Of a DNA stretch of 64,000 nt, positions 31,043-45,278 are shown piece after piece. Numbering within the stretch: the first letter of the stretch is position 1; each line of letters starts with the position of its first letter. The stretch is from positions 1 through 64,000 of the forward strand of contig NZ_CP143578.1 of assembly GCF_036352135.1 (NCBI RefSeq). Direction: 5' to 3'. Source of the DNA: Metamycoplasma gateae. Its GTDB lineage: Bacteria; Bacillota_I; Bacilli_A; Mycoplasmatales; Metamycoplasmataceae. Under the pieces are notes generated by a model. That model was not told where the DNA came from, did no database searches, and saw nothing but the letters and a program-made list of their open reading frames with translations. The translations under genes and the position numbers were made by a program.

Positions 31043-34000
31043 ATGAAAAGACTATTTAAAGAGGTTTTTAGATCATTAGCTAAAAACAAAGTTACATTAA
31101 TTTGTTTAACTATTCTTATATTTTTAACAACATTTTTATTCACTTTGTTAAATGATGTTAAGACATCTTATTCAAGAACAATCAATGCGTACGATAAGGT
31201 TTCGAAATTACATGATTTAACGGTTGATCTTGATATTAATCCGTCAGGAATTATTCCACATCAAGGTTATAATCAAATAGATGCTGATAATAAAACCTTA
31301 GTAAATTCACCTATAAAATTTGAATCATCAAGAAATGGTTCTGATATTTCATATACAATTAACCTTCCTGCTAATGAACAAAATTATATTAACGTTTCGA
31401 ACAATATTGAAAATTGAAATATTGATTCTAGTTATTATATTTCGACTGAAGATTTTTTAAAAATTTATCACGAACAAACTAGCGGAGTTGTAACGAGTGT
31501 TGAGTTCGAAATAAATAAAGAAAACCCAAGTGAAGACAAAATTAGAGAATTTATTTTTTCTGGTGAAAATAGAAAATTTAAAGTTTATAAAAAAGATGGA
31601 AATAAATTTAACTTAGTAACATCAAAGAATAAAATATTACCAACCGATGTTATAACCCTAAAACACAATGTAAAACTTGGAGATATTATTACTATATCAT
31701 ATGGCCCAAAAGGCCCTTTTGGACAACAAACTGTTAAGGATACAGTTATTGAAGCTTCTCCGTTATTTATTAATACATTAACAAAAGAAGCCTCTTTCTT
31801 AACTGAGGATTATGACAATTGAAAATCGGAAGGTAATTTATCAATTATTTCTGCAAATGATGTTCTAACACTTTTAGGTTTTGAAAAAAATGACGAAGAT
31901 CAAAAATGATACTTTAAGGATAATGCATATGAAAATGCAAAAATAAAGCTACAAGATGATAAAAAAACAACTGAATGAAACATAATAAATGACGACAATT
32001 TAGTTAATAACTTTACATTACAAGATTATGCATCACAAAAAGCAATCGAGTCAGATTCTCCTTTATTTGTGGAGTTAGAATCAAATAGAACATATAAAAT
32101 ACCTTTAAATTGAATTAGAAAATTAGAAAAATTAATTACCTATAATTGATATCGTTATGTTTTAAACTGAAATGAGCAACAAAAGGAAGAAAACTCTAAC
32201 TGAAAAGGCTCATACTTCAAATTTATAGAACATTTTTATAAAAATAATAAAGCTGAATATGATAAAAAGTTGTATTTTTCATATTGAGACAAAACAATAA
32301 CAACTAATTATTCAATTGGTGATAAATATACACAAAGTGTTTCAAAAAATGAGATTATTGATAAAGATGATTTAAATATTACTTTTAAAACACCATGAAC
32401 AGGTGGAGAAGAAAATAAAAATATTCCTGATGAAAAAGAAAATCAAGAAAAATTTAATTTATGAAATATTAAACAAATTGAATTTAATAAGATTTCAAAT
32501 GTTGAAGTAACTGAAGATGAATATTTATATGTTTCTGATGTTGAAAAATTAAACTCTTACCAAGATTTTATTAGAAACGGCGCTTTGAATTTTGCAAGAT
32601 CTTCAATTTTAAAAGATATTGAAAGTACTGTTGGAAAAGAAAATTTAGGTATTAGAAAAACAGTTACAGTTGAAACGGTAAACGAAGAAGATGCAAAGAA
32701 AAATGTTTTTCACTTTGTCGATATTGGAGACAAAGAAAATAAATTATTAGGCTTTGAAAATAATGTTGGGAAATTATACAACGAAACACTTAACAAAACA
32801 ATTTTACATTCAAGTATCTCTAATGAAAATGTAGATAAATTCTTATTAAAACCAGAAAAAAATAGCAATAAAATTGAAAAATTACCTTCTGTTTATACGA
32901 GAACTTTAATAGATACTATTTTCAAAAACTTCACTCCACATATTCAATATTTTAATGCTGATATTCGTTTTGAAAATTACTATGATTTCTTATCTAATAC
33001 AAAAATCCCTAATTTAACAAACGGAAAGATTTTAGTCTTAACAACTTCTACTCCCGAAATTAAGAGAGGATTTGGATCGACAATAGTGGGCGCAATTGCA
33101 ATGCCTCGTCCTAATAAATATATTTTCTTAAGACAAAGCAATATTGATGGTTTTTCAAACGAAATTGTTTGAAATAAAATATTAATAAATGATAAGGATT
33201 ATTTAACGCTAGATGAAGTTTATAACTATTTAGTGGAACAAGATTACACTATAAGAGGTGAAATTGGTCCTAATGGTTGAGCTGTGGTTAATAATCAATT
33301 TAAAAACTCAATTAGTCTTCCTATTTCATTTGGAGCTATATCTAATGATTTAACTCAAGAAATAGTACAAAAAGACACAATTAAATCTCTTGTTGAAAGA
33401 TTAAGAGCGGTATTCCTAGATACAGATTTTGCTAAATTATTTGATAAAAAAGATATATTCCGTTTATTTAAAGCTGTCAGTGATTCTGTTGAGGCAAATG
33501 GATTGCATAGATTATTAGCTATAGGTAAAACAAATCAATTTATTTTAGAAAAAACTATATTGGATATTATTAAATATTTAATAAAACCATTAGATCAAAA
33601 GAATAACCAAAATTTAGAATTTATAAACCTTAATGCTAATTCGTTTATTCATAATTTCTTTATTAAAGTATTTCAATACTTTAAGGAAAGATATATTTCT
33701 TCAGGTTCAAATCAAGAGGAAAGAGATACATACCTAATCTCGCAAATAAATAACTTAGGAGCAATATTTAATTTTTCAAAAGTTTATATCATTCCACAAC
33801 TTAAACTTACATTGCAAGATATCTTTAATTATGTAAAAGATAAGGAACAAATATTTGATATATTAGGTGATATAGTTTCTTCTATTGATTTTATAAAATT
33901 TTCAGCAGTAATCAATGATTGATACGACAGACATCCATATAAACCATTCACATCAGTTAATGATACATACTGGACAATGTCTCATGAAAGAATGATCATT

Positions 34001-37000
34001 TCTTTACTTTCATCAGTTAAAGAAGAAAAATTCAAAAATGCAATTAAGAATTTAATTAATCTAGTAGATTTTTCTAAAATTTTAAACCCTGACGAAACAA
34101 GCAGTTATTATTCAAAATGAATCAGAGCACACATAAACGCTAATGTTGAAATTAGTCAAGAAACAAAAGACCAAGTTAAAAACTTCTTTTTGGCTTTAGA
34201 TGGTAAAAAAGATAAAACATACTCAAATATTAATGAAGGTTTATTTAACATATTTTCAAATATAAGTATTGACCAATTTGCTAACTCATTAAATAAATTA
34301 ATAAAAATTAATAATTATCCAATAACTGCTAATAATAAAATTTATAACGACTATAATACCGAATATTTGACTCAATCAGACTACTTAGCTGCATTTATGT
34401 CTTCATTGAACTTGACTGCCGATAATGAGTTTTCTTCAAGTAAAATAATTCAAATTCAAAATGCATTAATTAAAATATTTAATCTTTCTAACAAAACAAA
34501 TAACTTTGTAAAAGAATTAAATATATCAATACCAGATAAAGAAGATGGGAAAATTTCATTGCTCGACTTAGCTGTTTTATCTAAACTTGCATTTCCAAAT
34601 GATTCTTCTGTAGCAAGTGTTCCTTCTGTATATAATGTTGTGATTAATAAATATGATTTAACAGATATAAATAAGGTTATAACTAAAGTTGACAAAGCAA
34701 TAACTTCAAATTCATTATTAAAACTTACCAAAAATGAATTTAACTTTATTAAAAATGAAGTATTAATAAATGATATTGAATTAAATAACCTAACTTTATT
34801 AAAAAATAAATTGTTAGCTTATTATTTATTTGTTGAAAAATTAAAACTAAAATCATTGAAACCAAAAGATGATAATTACAATTTTATTCTTGAAGATAAT
34901 CAAGTTGCGCCTGAAACATATGGAGATCTTGCTTATTTATCAGCAACTATTGATTCAACAAACCCAGAAAAAGAAGAAGATATTGAAATTCTAAAAACAT
35001 TACACAATTTATTAGTTAAATACTTTGCTTCTATATTTTTAGGAGAAAAAGAAAATTCAATTATTAAAAACAATTTTGTTTTACATAGCTTATGAATTAA
35101 GCTAGCATATTATTTAAATAGAATTGAACCTGATGAAGATAAGATAATAATAGATGAGGGAACTGGAAATAGAATAATTGAAAAACAATATAAAAATATT
35201 CTTACATTTGCCCAAATTAAATCGGTTTTAAAAGAAATTTATAATCTTGCTAAAAGCCAAGAATTTAATAGTGTAATTACTAATTTTGATAAGGTTATCA
35301 ATCCAATTCCAAGTATGGGAATTTTAGGCAGTGATAAAGAATATAAAGCAACACTTCTAAAAATTCCATTTGCCCATGCACATACTAATTTAGCAAATAA
35401 AGAAGTTGTTGCATTGTTACAAAGTTCAAATGCAATTCAACAATTTAAATCAAATTTGTCAAATTTAAATATTGATAATGATCTAATTGAAAAGATTATT
35501 AATTTATTAATTAAAAATTCAAATGAATTAACTTATAACTTCGGTTATATAGCATCATCTTCACAAATGTCAACATATTACAATAATACATTAGAAATGT
35601 TTTTAAATTCATTTTTAAAAACAGATAATGAAGGAGAAATTAAACCACTAATAAATAACTCATATGAATTTGATCTAGCCTTTAAAATGGCGACAGAAAA
35701 TTCAAAATTAAATAACTATTTAGCATTATTGAATATTCCAAATAATTTATTAAATCCATTAACACTATTAAGTTTTCCACAAATTCCTCTGTACTATGCA
35801 TTGAGTCCTAATCCAGGTGAAGGAAATCTTGCTTATATTGTTAAAAAGATGTTAAACAATTTAAAATCTTCAAACATTCAAGACATAGTTTATCAAATTG
35901 AAAAACTAACACAAAGATTCGATAGTTCCTTAAGACATATTGAATCTAAAAATGACGATGCTGTTGATTTAGATATTTCAAGCTTTAATTATTTATTCAA
36001 TCAATTGCTAAGAGATAAAAATGGTAATGAACTTGAAATGTTTGGATTGAATATAACATCATCTATAAAGAAACTGTTATTCAAAATCGTTGAACCTATT
36101 CAAATATCAAATTTAATTTCTTATTCAGATTCTGGTTCATATGTTGCAAAAGTAAATTATGGATATGCTTCAAAAAATAACAAAGAAGTTTATAAAGGTG
36201 ATATTTCTAAATATTTATCTAATCCATATGAAATGCAGTTATTTATATCGTCATTAGATAGTAAATACAAAGTAAAAATTAATACTCAAGAGTATTTAAT
36301 AATAGGCATTGATTCAACAGTTGATTATTTATATCCTGTTGTTAATGAAGAAAATATTCAAGTAGATACAAAATCACAAGCTATAGTTTATGTAAACTCA
36401 AAGGGATTTGACAGAATTTTTTCAGCGTACCCAACATTTGCAATTAAAACATATGCATTGGTTAAATCACCATTGGATGAAAGTGGAGATTATTTAAAAG
36501 GCAAAAGTCCTAAAGAATTGCAAGAAAAGTTTATAAATGATATTAATGTAATTAATCCAAATTCATTTAAAAAGGTATATTTAAGAGATGAATTAGATAG
36601 TATCAATCCTGAAAGACAAATTAGAATTGTGACAATTAGAGCAATTGTAAATTCTATTAAGAATGCTACACTATACTTAATAACTGTGTTAACAGTATTA
36701 GTTGCCTTTATTATATACTTCATTATGAAAAGATATATTGAAGCAAGAAATAAGGTTGTAGGTATCTTAAGGGCTCAAGGTTATAAAACAAGCAAAATAG
36801 CTATAGCATTTTGTGCCTTTGGATGAATACCAGCAATAGTTGGTGGATTAGCAGGTTATATTCTAGGATTTGCCTTACAAAAACCAGCTATGAATGTTTT
36901 ATCATCATATTGGACGCTAGAAAATAATATAATTCCATTCCATCCAATTGCGATGATATCAACGATATTAGTTCCTTTCTTCTTTGTAAGTATACTAATA

Positions 37001-39403
37001 TTTGCAATTACTACTTTATCTGTTCGTAAAAAACCAATTGAACTTATGAGCGGATTGACTGAGGTTAGTGTTGGAAATTTTGCTCAACGTATATCAGCAA
37101 TGTTTAGAAAACTACCAGTTAAAGCTAGATTTATTGCTTCTATGGCATTAAATAATTTCTGAAAAATGCTTTCGTTATTCTTGGCCTTTTCAACAACATC
37201 ATTAATTTCAATGTTTTTCTTATCTTCGAATAATATTTTTAATAAAGCAATAACAAAAACATATAAGGATAGATTATATAAATTTAAATTAGATTTAGAA
37301 AGCCCAACAACAGAAGGTGGTCCTTATGTAACATATAATAAAGATGATATCAATTCATTATTATATGTACCTAATGATTTGGCCGGAACTTCTTCGACAA
37401 GTGGAAGTCAATTAGATTATTCAAATCCAAACTTCTTAAGACCAGGACATTCATTCAATACTGATGTTATAAATAGACCATATGCGCCCACAGTTTTAAC
37501 TAAGTCTTCATTAGATATTTTATTAGATTTATCGGTTGAACTTAGCCCATGGGATATTACTTATGCAAATATGCCTGAAACTCAAAGGGCCCGTGTTTCA
37601 CAAATATTTAAGCGTGTTTCTAAAGAAATGCAAAATACTCAATATTTAATTGATATTACTAAGGTTAAAACTGGCGGAAATTATTTAGATATTTCTAATA
37701 CTTCATTGGATAATATAATTGCAGTTAAGGATTTAGAAAAATTTAGAAGAGATGTTGAGAATCAATTACCTGAGGATATGAGTAATAGAAGCAGTTTCTT
37801 CTTCTTTACAAATGTCGCAACTTATGATGGTGGACAAAATGGTGGTCGTATCAATGAGCAATTTAAGTTTGTTGAATGAGATTCACTAAATGAAGTTTAT
37901 TACAAACCAAAACCAGTATCTACTTCAAACTTTAGACAAGAATATAGAAACTTTTTAGTTGATGCATATCGTAAGATTCAAGGTTTAGATTTCTTTGTTT
38001 CATTTGGTGGAATTTATTGAAATGACACAACAAATGAAAAATATAGTTATGCAAAAGTTTCACACGACAATAAAGAATTAAAAATTTATGGATATTATGA
38101 TGATAGTAAATTTATATCAATGCATAATAAAAATAATGAAGATTTACAACAAAAATTAGCAGATTACAAATTTGATATAAATTCAAACATTCCATTAATT
38201 GTAAATACTGTTGCTGAGAAGAAATATGGATTAAGTATTGGTTCAAAAATTGAGGTAGATTTATTAAATCATGTTGATAGATTTGCTTACAAAGCATTAT
38301 TACAAAATGCACCTAAAACAAGATACACTTTCGAAGTTATTGATGTCTCTGAAACATATATAAATACTGAATTAATTACAAGAAAAGATATAATCGATAA
38401 GATTTTAGGATATGATACTTTATCAAAAAGATTAAGAGAGTCAAGAAAACAAGAATTATTAAATTCTATATTTAGAAATCCAGGAAAAGAAGAAAAATTA
38501 ACTAAAGAATTCAATAGAAAATACGAAGCGTTCAACGGAATTTTATCAAACGATATTACCCCTGTTCAAACTATTGATACATTAACAACTTATTCATCAA
38601 CAGGATTCTGAGGAGCAGCTTCATCGTTTGAAGTTGAAGGTGCAAGTGATCAATCAATTTGAGATTTCTTTAAACGTATATTCATATCTGATGAAAATTT
38701 AAATTATGTATCAGTTTATGAAAATAATGTAAATGCATATAATGAAGCACATCCAGAAGCTAAACTTTCATATAAAGAACAGTTATTTAAATTATTAGGA
38801 ATAAATCAATTACAGTTTGAAAAAATAGTAAAAGAATCTAATTCAAATGAAGAGTTTAAAACAATAGCACGCGACGTTTTAACTAAGTTTTATGGAACTC
38901 AACCAGAAACAATATACGGCAAAAACATTATGTTTGGTGCATCATTCGATGTTAATAGTAAAGATATTGAAGCTGGATTTATTGTAGGTATCTCAGATAC
39001 TGTAAATGTTGTCTTAGTTACATTTATTATAATGTCGTTAATTATTTCGATTATTATATTGATAGTTATTACAAATATTATGATTGCATCTAATCAAAAA
39101 GCTATTGCAACATTCTCTGTATTAGGTTATACAAATAGAGAAAAAATAATGTTATTCTTTGCTAACTTTGTTCCTGCAATACTGTTTGCATGTGTTCTTA
39201 TGATACCAGCAACACTGTTATTGATTTCAGCATTTAATGCATTCATGATGTCAACATCACAAATCATATTACCACTTGTATTGCATTATTCAACAATAAT
39301 AATTTCAGCTACAATTTGTTTAACAGTATTTATATTAACATCAATGGCTACTTGAAAGAGTTTAAATAAAGTAAAAGCAGTTGATGCCTTGAAAGGAAAA
39401 TAA
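31043..39403 (+). CDS. Giant MacB/FtsX-type ABC transporter permease
   Basis: With UGA read as Trp, one frame runs unbroken for 2786 residues. A single helix sits at residues 14-36 (VTLICLTILIFLTTFLF). An extracellular region of about 1800 residues follows. Then come an FtsX-like helix group near 1870-1985, ending SVRKKPIELM, another helix near 2040, a second extracellular part, and a last FtsX group at about 2650-2786 with FSVLGYTNREK and AVDALKGK. This is the layout of large mycoplasma permeases such as MG468. The gene ends TAATG, overlapping the ATPase gene. The substrate is unknown; lipoprotein or peptide export, or surface mechanotransmission, are options. I read the gaps between standard-code ORFs and found no TAA or TAG. 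Confidence 0.9.
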
Positions 39404-40317
39404 TGGGAAGAAAAATAAAAAAAGATAAAACTGAAAATATAAATAATTTGAATATTATTGATATTAATAAACATAAAGAACCATTTGAAATTAAAGACGA
39501 AGGTTTAACTGTTAAAGTTTTAGATTCAGCAACATTAAAAAAATACAAACTAGCTAATAATAAACCACGTAAAAAAGATGGTTTAGAAAAAGAAAAAAAT
39601 ACTGATGATAATATTGTTGAAGTTATTGACGTTAAAAAAACATATTTATCAGGTAATGTTGCAACTGACGTTTTAAAGGGTGTTTCATTTAATATCAAAA
39701 AAGGCGAAATAGCAATTTTATACGGAAAATCCGGTTCAGGTAAATCAACCCTTTTAAATATAATTAGCGCACTTGATCGTCCAACCAGCGGTAAGGTTGT
39801 CGTTAATAACGTAAATTTGCCATATTTAAACGATAATAAACAAACCTTATTTAGAAGAGATAATATTTCATTTATTTTCCAAAACTATAATCTACTTCAA
39901 AACCTAAATAGCTATGATAATGTTGAAACTGGTTCTTATTTACAAAAAGATAAGAAAAAACATTTAGATATTAAAAAGTTATTTAAAGATTTTGATTTAG
40001 AAGAATGCATGTATAAATATCCATCTCAAATGTCTGGTGGTCAACAACAACGTGTATCTATTCTAAGAGCTATAGCTAAAAACTCAGATATATTAGTTGC
40101 CGATGAGCCAACAGGTGCACTTGATGAAAAAACTGGCCAAATTGTTTTAAAAATACTTCAAGAAATTAATAGAGACTATGGAACAACAATTATCATTGTT
40201 TCGCACGATCCCGATGTAGCTTTAATGGCTGATAAGGTAATTTATTTAGAATTAGGTCAAATTAAAGACATAATCATTCAAGAAAGAAAATGATTAATTG
40301 ATAAGACAAAAAAATAA
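39403..40317 (+). CDS. ABC transporter ATPase, MacB/LolD type
   Basis: This 304-residue ATPase is the partner of the giant permease, with which it shares one base (TAATG). A charged N-terminal extension of about 75 residues precedes the ABC domain. That domain has Walker A GKSGSGKST (near residue 107), the Q-loop FQNYNLL, signature MSGGQQQR, Walker B ILVADEPTGALD and the switch His in VSHDPD. The FtsX/MacB/LolD subfamily typically drives mechanotransmission rather than classic substrate flux. UGA-Trp lies at 40291. Confidence 0.95.
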
Positions 40318-40328
40318 CAATAATATTA

Positions 40329-40366
40329 AAAATTAAAGCCCAGTATATAATAGGGCTTTAATTTTC
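40329..40366. terminator. Bidirectional terminator between the ABC ATPase and LicD-like genes
   Basis: AAATTAAAGCCC pairs with GGGCTTTAATTT. It overlaps the last codons of the converging LicD-like gene and can serve both strands. Confidence 0.8.
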
Positions 40367-41122
40367 TTTTTCATCAAATGCTTCATATTTAATAATATTT
40401 TTTACATTAATATATCTTTTGTCTATTTCGATGTTTTTAATCTCATTTCATTTATTTCCATAGACATTTTTTAAATAGTTTTTATACTCATTAATAACAT
40501 TAATCTTCATTCCATCTTTTTCAAAAATTCTTAAATGAAAATCGGTATTGGTTAATCATTTTTTTAAAAATGAGTTATTAATTATTGGTGATGTTATGAT
40601 AAAACCTTCATATTTTTCATCGTATAAATATTCATTAATATCCTTATAATTTATAGATTTTAAAAAGGGCTTTACAAATTTAGATAATGTAATTTTGTTT
40701 TTAATTTTAGGTATATTTGTGTAATTAATCGTTGAATAAAATTGTGAGAATGACTTAATTTTATTTTTATTTTTGAAAAATTTTTTAATTCTTGAAATTG
40801 AGCTAGGAATGATTATATTTATATTTATAAAGGGACAATCATCATTTATTTTAAAAATATCATAGACAAATTTATTTTGCAAAGAAAAATAATCAGAATA
40901 TTTAACCGAATCTAAAACCTTATTTGGATATAAATTCTTTAATTTTTCATAAGATTCAAATGTCATAAAAACTTCATGATGATCTGTTTCATTTCAATAT
41001 TCCAAATCATTTACTAATGATAATAATGAATAATTATCCAAACTATACCATAAAGAATTTTTGTTGCAAATCTCAATAAATTCGGCTAGAATGGTATTTT
41101 TAAATTGAAAAATTTTAGTCAT
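40358..41122 (-). CDS. LicD family-like protein with altered acidic motif
   Basis: This 254-residue protein resembles LicD nucleotidyltransferases, which place phosphocholine on surface glycans. The N-terminal helix (LAEFIEICNKNSLWYSLDNY), the following SYEKLKNLYP, and the C-terminal YLKNVYGNKW fit LicD. The expected metal motif WDDDID reads WNETDHHEVF, so key Asp residues are missing; the protein may be inactive or have changed function. UGA-Trp occurs twice. The start is the ATG at 41122, with only weak ribosome-binding sequence. Not seen: any membrane segment. Confidence 0.55.
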
Positions 41123-41354
41123 ATAGAAATTATATTGTAATAATAGATATCATTAATTTTTTTTATTTTTTTTGCAATTTGTTGATAATTAAATTAATTT
41201 TTCTTCTTAAAATTAGACGTTTTTTACAATATTGTTTTGATAAAATAAATATATTAAAAAAGTGGTAAAATTATGTTTATATTCTTATTTATTTAAATAA
41301 ATATGAATAATATAAATTTTTCAATGTTATTCAATATTGTTATGAAAGGCATAT
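41123..41354. promoter_or_regulatory. Divergent promoter region with an 18-base palindrome
   Basis: This region separates the LicD-like gene and p80. It holds a perfect palindrome, TATTTATTTAAATAAATA (41286-41303), about 50 bases before p80. In DNA this A+T-rich such palindromes can be chance, but its position suits an operator. GAAAGGC precedes the p80 start. Confidence 0.35.
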
Positions 41355-43538
41355 ATGTCAGAAAAAATCAAAAAAACTAAAACAACTGAACAAAAAGCTA
41401 AAAGAAGAAAAGTTCTTTGAGGAACTTTCTGAGCAACTGCTATTTCTGCAGCTTTAGCAGCGGGAATAGGGATTCCTCTTGTTCAAGCATCAAAAGCATT
41501 ACCTAAACCAACCCCTATTTTAGAAAAAGACAGTACAATCCTAGAAATTGAATTACCTGACGGAACTTCTAAAAAAATTGATTACGGTGATGTTGATAAA
41601 ACCCCTACTTTAACAAATAAGAACAAAAATATATTTGAAGCAATAGAAAAAAATATTGCTAACTTTTTATACGAAAAAGAATATGAAGCCTCATTGTGAT
41701 ACCAAGCTGTTTATAATGCAAATAAAGCAAAAGTTGATGAAAAAACCTTTGCTCTAGATTCGATTGACAAAATTAAAGAAAGAGTTCAAAAAGAAATTGA
41801 TGATCTTAAAAAACAATATCAAAAGCAATATGGCTTAGAAAAAAAATGAGAAGAAAAGTTTTTAGAAGCACTTTCAAGATCTGATTGAGGATCATCAAAG
41901 AATGAAACTCAAGCTTTAGAATATAGAGTTAATATCGAGGTAAACAAACATGCTTACCGCAGATACAAGACAGAAGTTAATACCGATTGAACATATGATG
42001 AATTAAAAAATGGTATTGTTGCTAACAAAGATGTTTTCTATGAATATAAGGGCAAAAAAGTTACAATAGCATCAAAAGGTGAAAAAATAATATTAGATTT
42101 TGCAAAAGAAAACAAAAACTATGTTTTACCTACAGAAGATTCAATCGAATCACAAACATCATCACAGTCATCGATTAAAATACCAATGTTTGTTACTAAA
42201 TCATTCATTAAGGAATTTAAGGATCCTGAAAGATTTATTCAACCTTGAATTTCTAAAAAACAAGCTATTTTATCTGAATTTTCACTTTCAGCTCATCAAG
42301 ATCAAACAGGAGCAGAAAAACCTTGAATCGTTTCAAAAACTGAAATTATTAATTTACTAAAATTCTCTTCATATATTGAAGATGAAACCCAAGTTAAAAT
42401 TAAAGCAGCGATTGATGGACTAAAAGAATTTAAAGGGTTTAGTACACTAATTAAAGAAGATCAAATAACAGAACAAGATGAAAAAGTAGCAACAAATGAT
42501 AAAAAATTAATTGAATATCTATCGGCAGATAAATCAAATTCATCTAAATTTGGTTCAAAAGGTTTTGTAAACTTAGAACAAACGATTTCAACAGCAGACC
42601 CATCATCTTATTTATCGTTGCTATCAATTTTATTAGGTGATGCAACTGAAAGCACTGGAATTTATAAATATACTGAAAAAGCTGATTTATTCAAGGATTT
42701 AAAAACAAACATAATTGGAGCCTTAAAATCTACACCAGATTTTGATAAATTAGAAAATGAATTTAAAAATAAATTAGAACAAGCCTTAACTTCTGAACCA
42801 CAAACTAAGAATAAAACTGATAATTATGTTGAAGAATATTCTAAATATAACAACGAAGTAGAAAAAATCATTAACAACCTAGAAGAAAAAGAGTTTAACA
42901 AATTATTTGGAAATGCATTTAAAGACACATTTACTAAAGATGTTGAAGGGAACAAGGTTAATGCAATTTATAAAGTTGGAGATAACTTTGTAACTGTAAA
43001 TTCTAAAGGTATATTAATTCAAAATTTACATAAATTTAGTTCAGTTGATTCAATTCAAAAATTAATAGTTAAAGATTTAGCAATTAAATCAAAAGCAAAT
43101 TATAAAAATACATTTACATCGGAGTTATTTGATTTAAATACCATATTTAATGAAATCTTAAATTCTTCATATCAAATTAACGATCTTTTATCTAAAGAAG
43201 ACTTTAAAACTTATTTAAAAGAGAAGAAATTCACTCCAATCGATTCAGATAAAGAAAAGAATTTTGAAGATCAAGATTTAAGTGGAGCTTTAGAATACAT
43301 AAAAACTCTTGAACAAACAAACAAAACAACTATTGTAAATAACAAATATGGACAAATAAAAGAATTTATCAAGAAACAAATCGATCAAAATTTAGTTGCT
43401 GATTTTACATTTGATAATAACACGAATAAATTTAAAATTACACCACACACAAATCAAGATATTATTCCATACTTATTCGACATTATTGTTAAGTACGTAT
43501 TAGAAGATAAACATATTGAAAACGAAGGAGGACAATAA
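41355..43538 (+). CDS. p80: P80-like membrane protein of the hit cluster
   Basis: This 727-residue protein has a basic N-terminus and an uncleaved-looking membrane/signal segment (residues about 18-45, containing AISAALAAGIGIPLVQA), with the remainder charged and helical outside. Its identification rests on synteny: p80-p60-hinT is the M. hominis hit cluster, where P80 is a secreted/membrane antigen that interacts with HinT. Here all three are adjacent and cotranscribed. At least seven UGA-Trp codons are needed. The function is otherwise unknown. Confidence 0.75.
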
Positions 43539-43539
43539 T

Positions 43540-45273
43540 ATGAAAAAATCTACTAAAATATTCACTTCATTATTACCACTTTCATCATTATTAGCTCCTA
43601 TTCTTGTCTCTTGTGGAAACAATGAAGGATCTTCTAAAAAAGAAACCCCTGGATATCAAACAGGATTTCTAAAACAACAAAGTTCTAAAAATCAACTAAT
43701 ACTTTCTGTTATTGATAGTTACTTAGAAAAATTTTATGCAAATGATTTAACTAACATTAATGAAAAAGATAAGATATTGAACGCAATTGAAAACAAAGAA
43801 AATAAATTACACAAAGATTTATATGATATTTTTAAATACTACGCCACAAAATTATTAGAAGGCAACCCTCAACTATTTTGAAATCTAAAACACGAATTAA
43901 TTAAACTTAATATTGATACAGCAAATTACAATCCTGCTCCAGAAAATTTACCAAACGAAGATGAATTCATCTTTTTAATGAAAAATTCAAAGTTTTTAAG
44001 TTCAAATATTAGATTAGAATTAGAAAAACTATTAGTATCAAAACTATACCTATTAAAATCAAGAGAAGAATATAAAACTCTTACATTGAATGAACATGGT
44101 TTAGATAAATATCAAGTTAGTTTAGAAGAGGAAATGAAAAAAGATTCAACGACAAAAATAAAAAAAGATATTTATGAATCTTTAGATTTAACAAGCTCAA
44201 ATCTTTATTTAGTTAAATATATTATTGAAAATCCGTTAATTCAAAAATGATCATTTACAGATGAAAAAGACATGAATTTAAGAGTTGGAAAAGCTAATGT
44301 TTCTACATTTGAGGATTTTAATAATTTAGCTAGCTATAATCCAAATAAATCACAACAATATGATTATAACCCTGTAGCCAAAAATCCAGAATACTTATTA
44401 AAAACTGGAACTTCTGAAGGGGCGGATGTATTAAAAACATTGAGAGCATTTTCGGGAATACAAGCCAACACTGAGGTATCAGGAGATTTATCAAATACAT
44501 TATATTCAATACAAAAAGCTAAGTCACCAATTTTTGGTTTTGTCGATCCATCAACTAAAAAAGTTTTAGATCAAGATTATTTCAAATTTGCAAAAATTCT
44601 AAAACAAGAACAAAAATTACCAAAATTAAAAGCTTCAGCAGAATTAAAAAACAAACAAACTGATGAAGAAAAAATAAAATCATTAACTGCTGCGGATATT
44701 GAATTTGAAGGACTAACAAGAGATAATTCAAATCAAAGATTATTCACCAAAACTGTAACCTTAGATTCTAATAGCTACACTATGCAATTTGAGGTTATAG
44801 ATTCAATTACTTTTAGTGGTCAGCTTTTAAGAGCTAAAATTAATTTGAGTATAAAAGAGCTAGGTGCAAGACATACATACGAATTCAGCACCGATCTTGA
44901 ATATAAAGATAAAGAATTTGTTGATCAAACTGATTCAAATGATTACAACTTAGATAAATTACCTTCATTTATTGATATGATAAAAAACAATAAAATTGAA
45001 GCTTCATATGTTGTTAAAATAGCTCCTCTTCACCTTGAAAATAAAACTAAGAACTTAAAAGGCGAAGAGATTACAAAAAGAATTTTAACATTTGAAAATA
45101 CTCCATGAAAAGAAGAAGATCAGCAAAATATATTAGCAAATTACATAGTTGTATCTAAGGGAACTTCTTTATTTAGAGAAGCTAACAAATATATTTTAGA
45201 TAATCTAGGATTTAAACTATCAAACCTAAATGATGTAGTCTTAGAACTATTTAAAGTGGAAGGATTAATTTAA
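43540..45273 (+). CDS. p60: P60-like surface lipoprotein of the hit cluster
   Basis: This 577-residue lipoprotein starts at the ATG at 43540, one base after the p80 stop, with GGAGGA upstream. The signal peptide (KIFTSLLPLSSLLAPIL) ends in the lipobox VSC near residue 25. The mature protein is helical with no recognised catalytic motif. Synteny with P60 of M. hominis, where P60 and P80 form a membrane complex, supports the name. UGA-Trp codons lie at 43879, 44248 and 45106. Confidence 0.78.
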
Positions 45274-45278
45274 TAAAT

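Noticed and set aside
41286-41303. The 18-base palindrome as a proven operator
   Set aside because: In sequence this rich in A and T, such palindromes arise by chance; it is listed only as part of the intergenic region.
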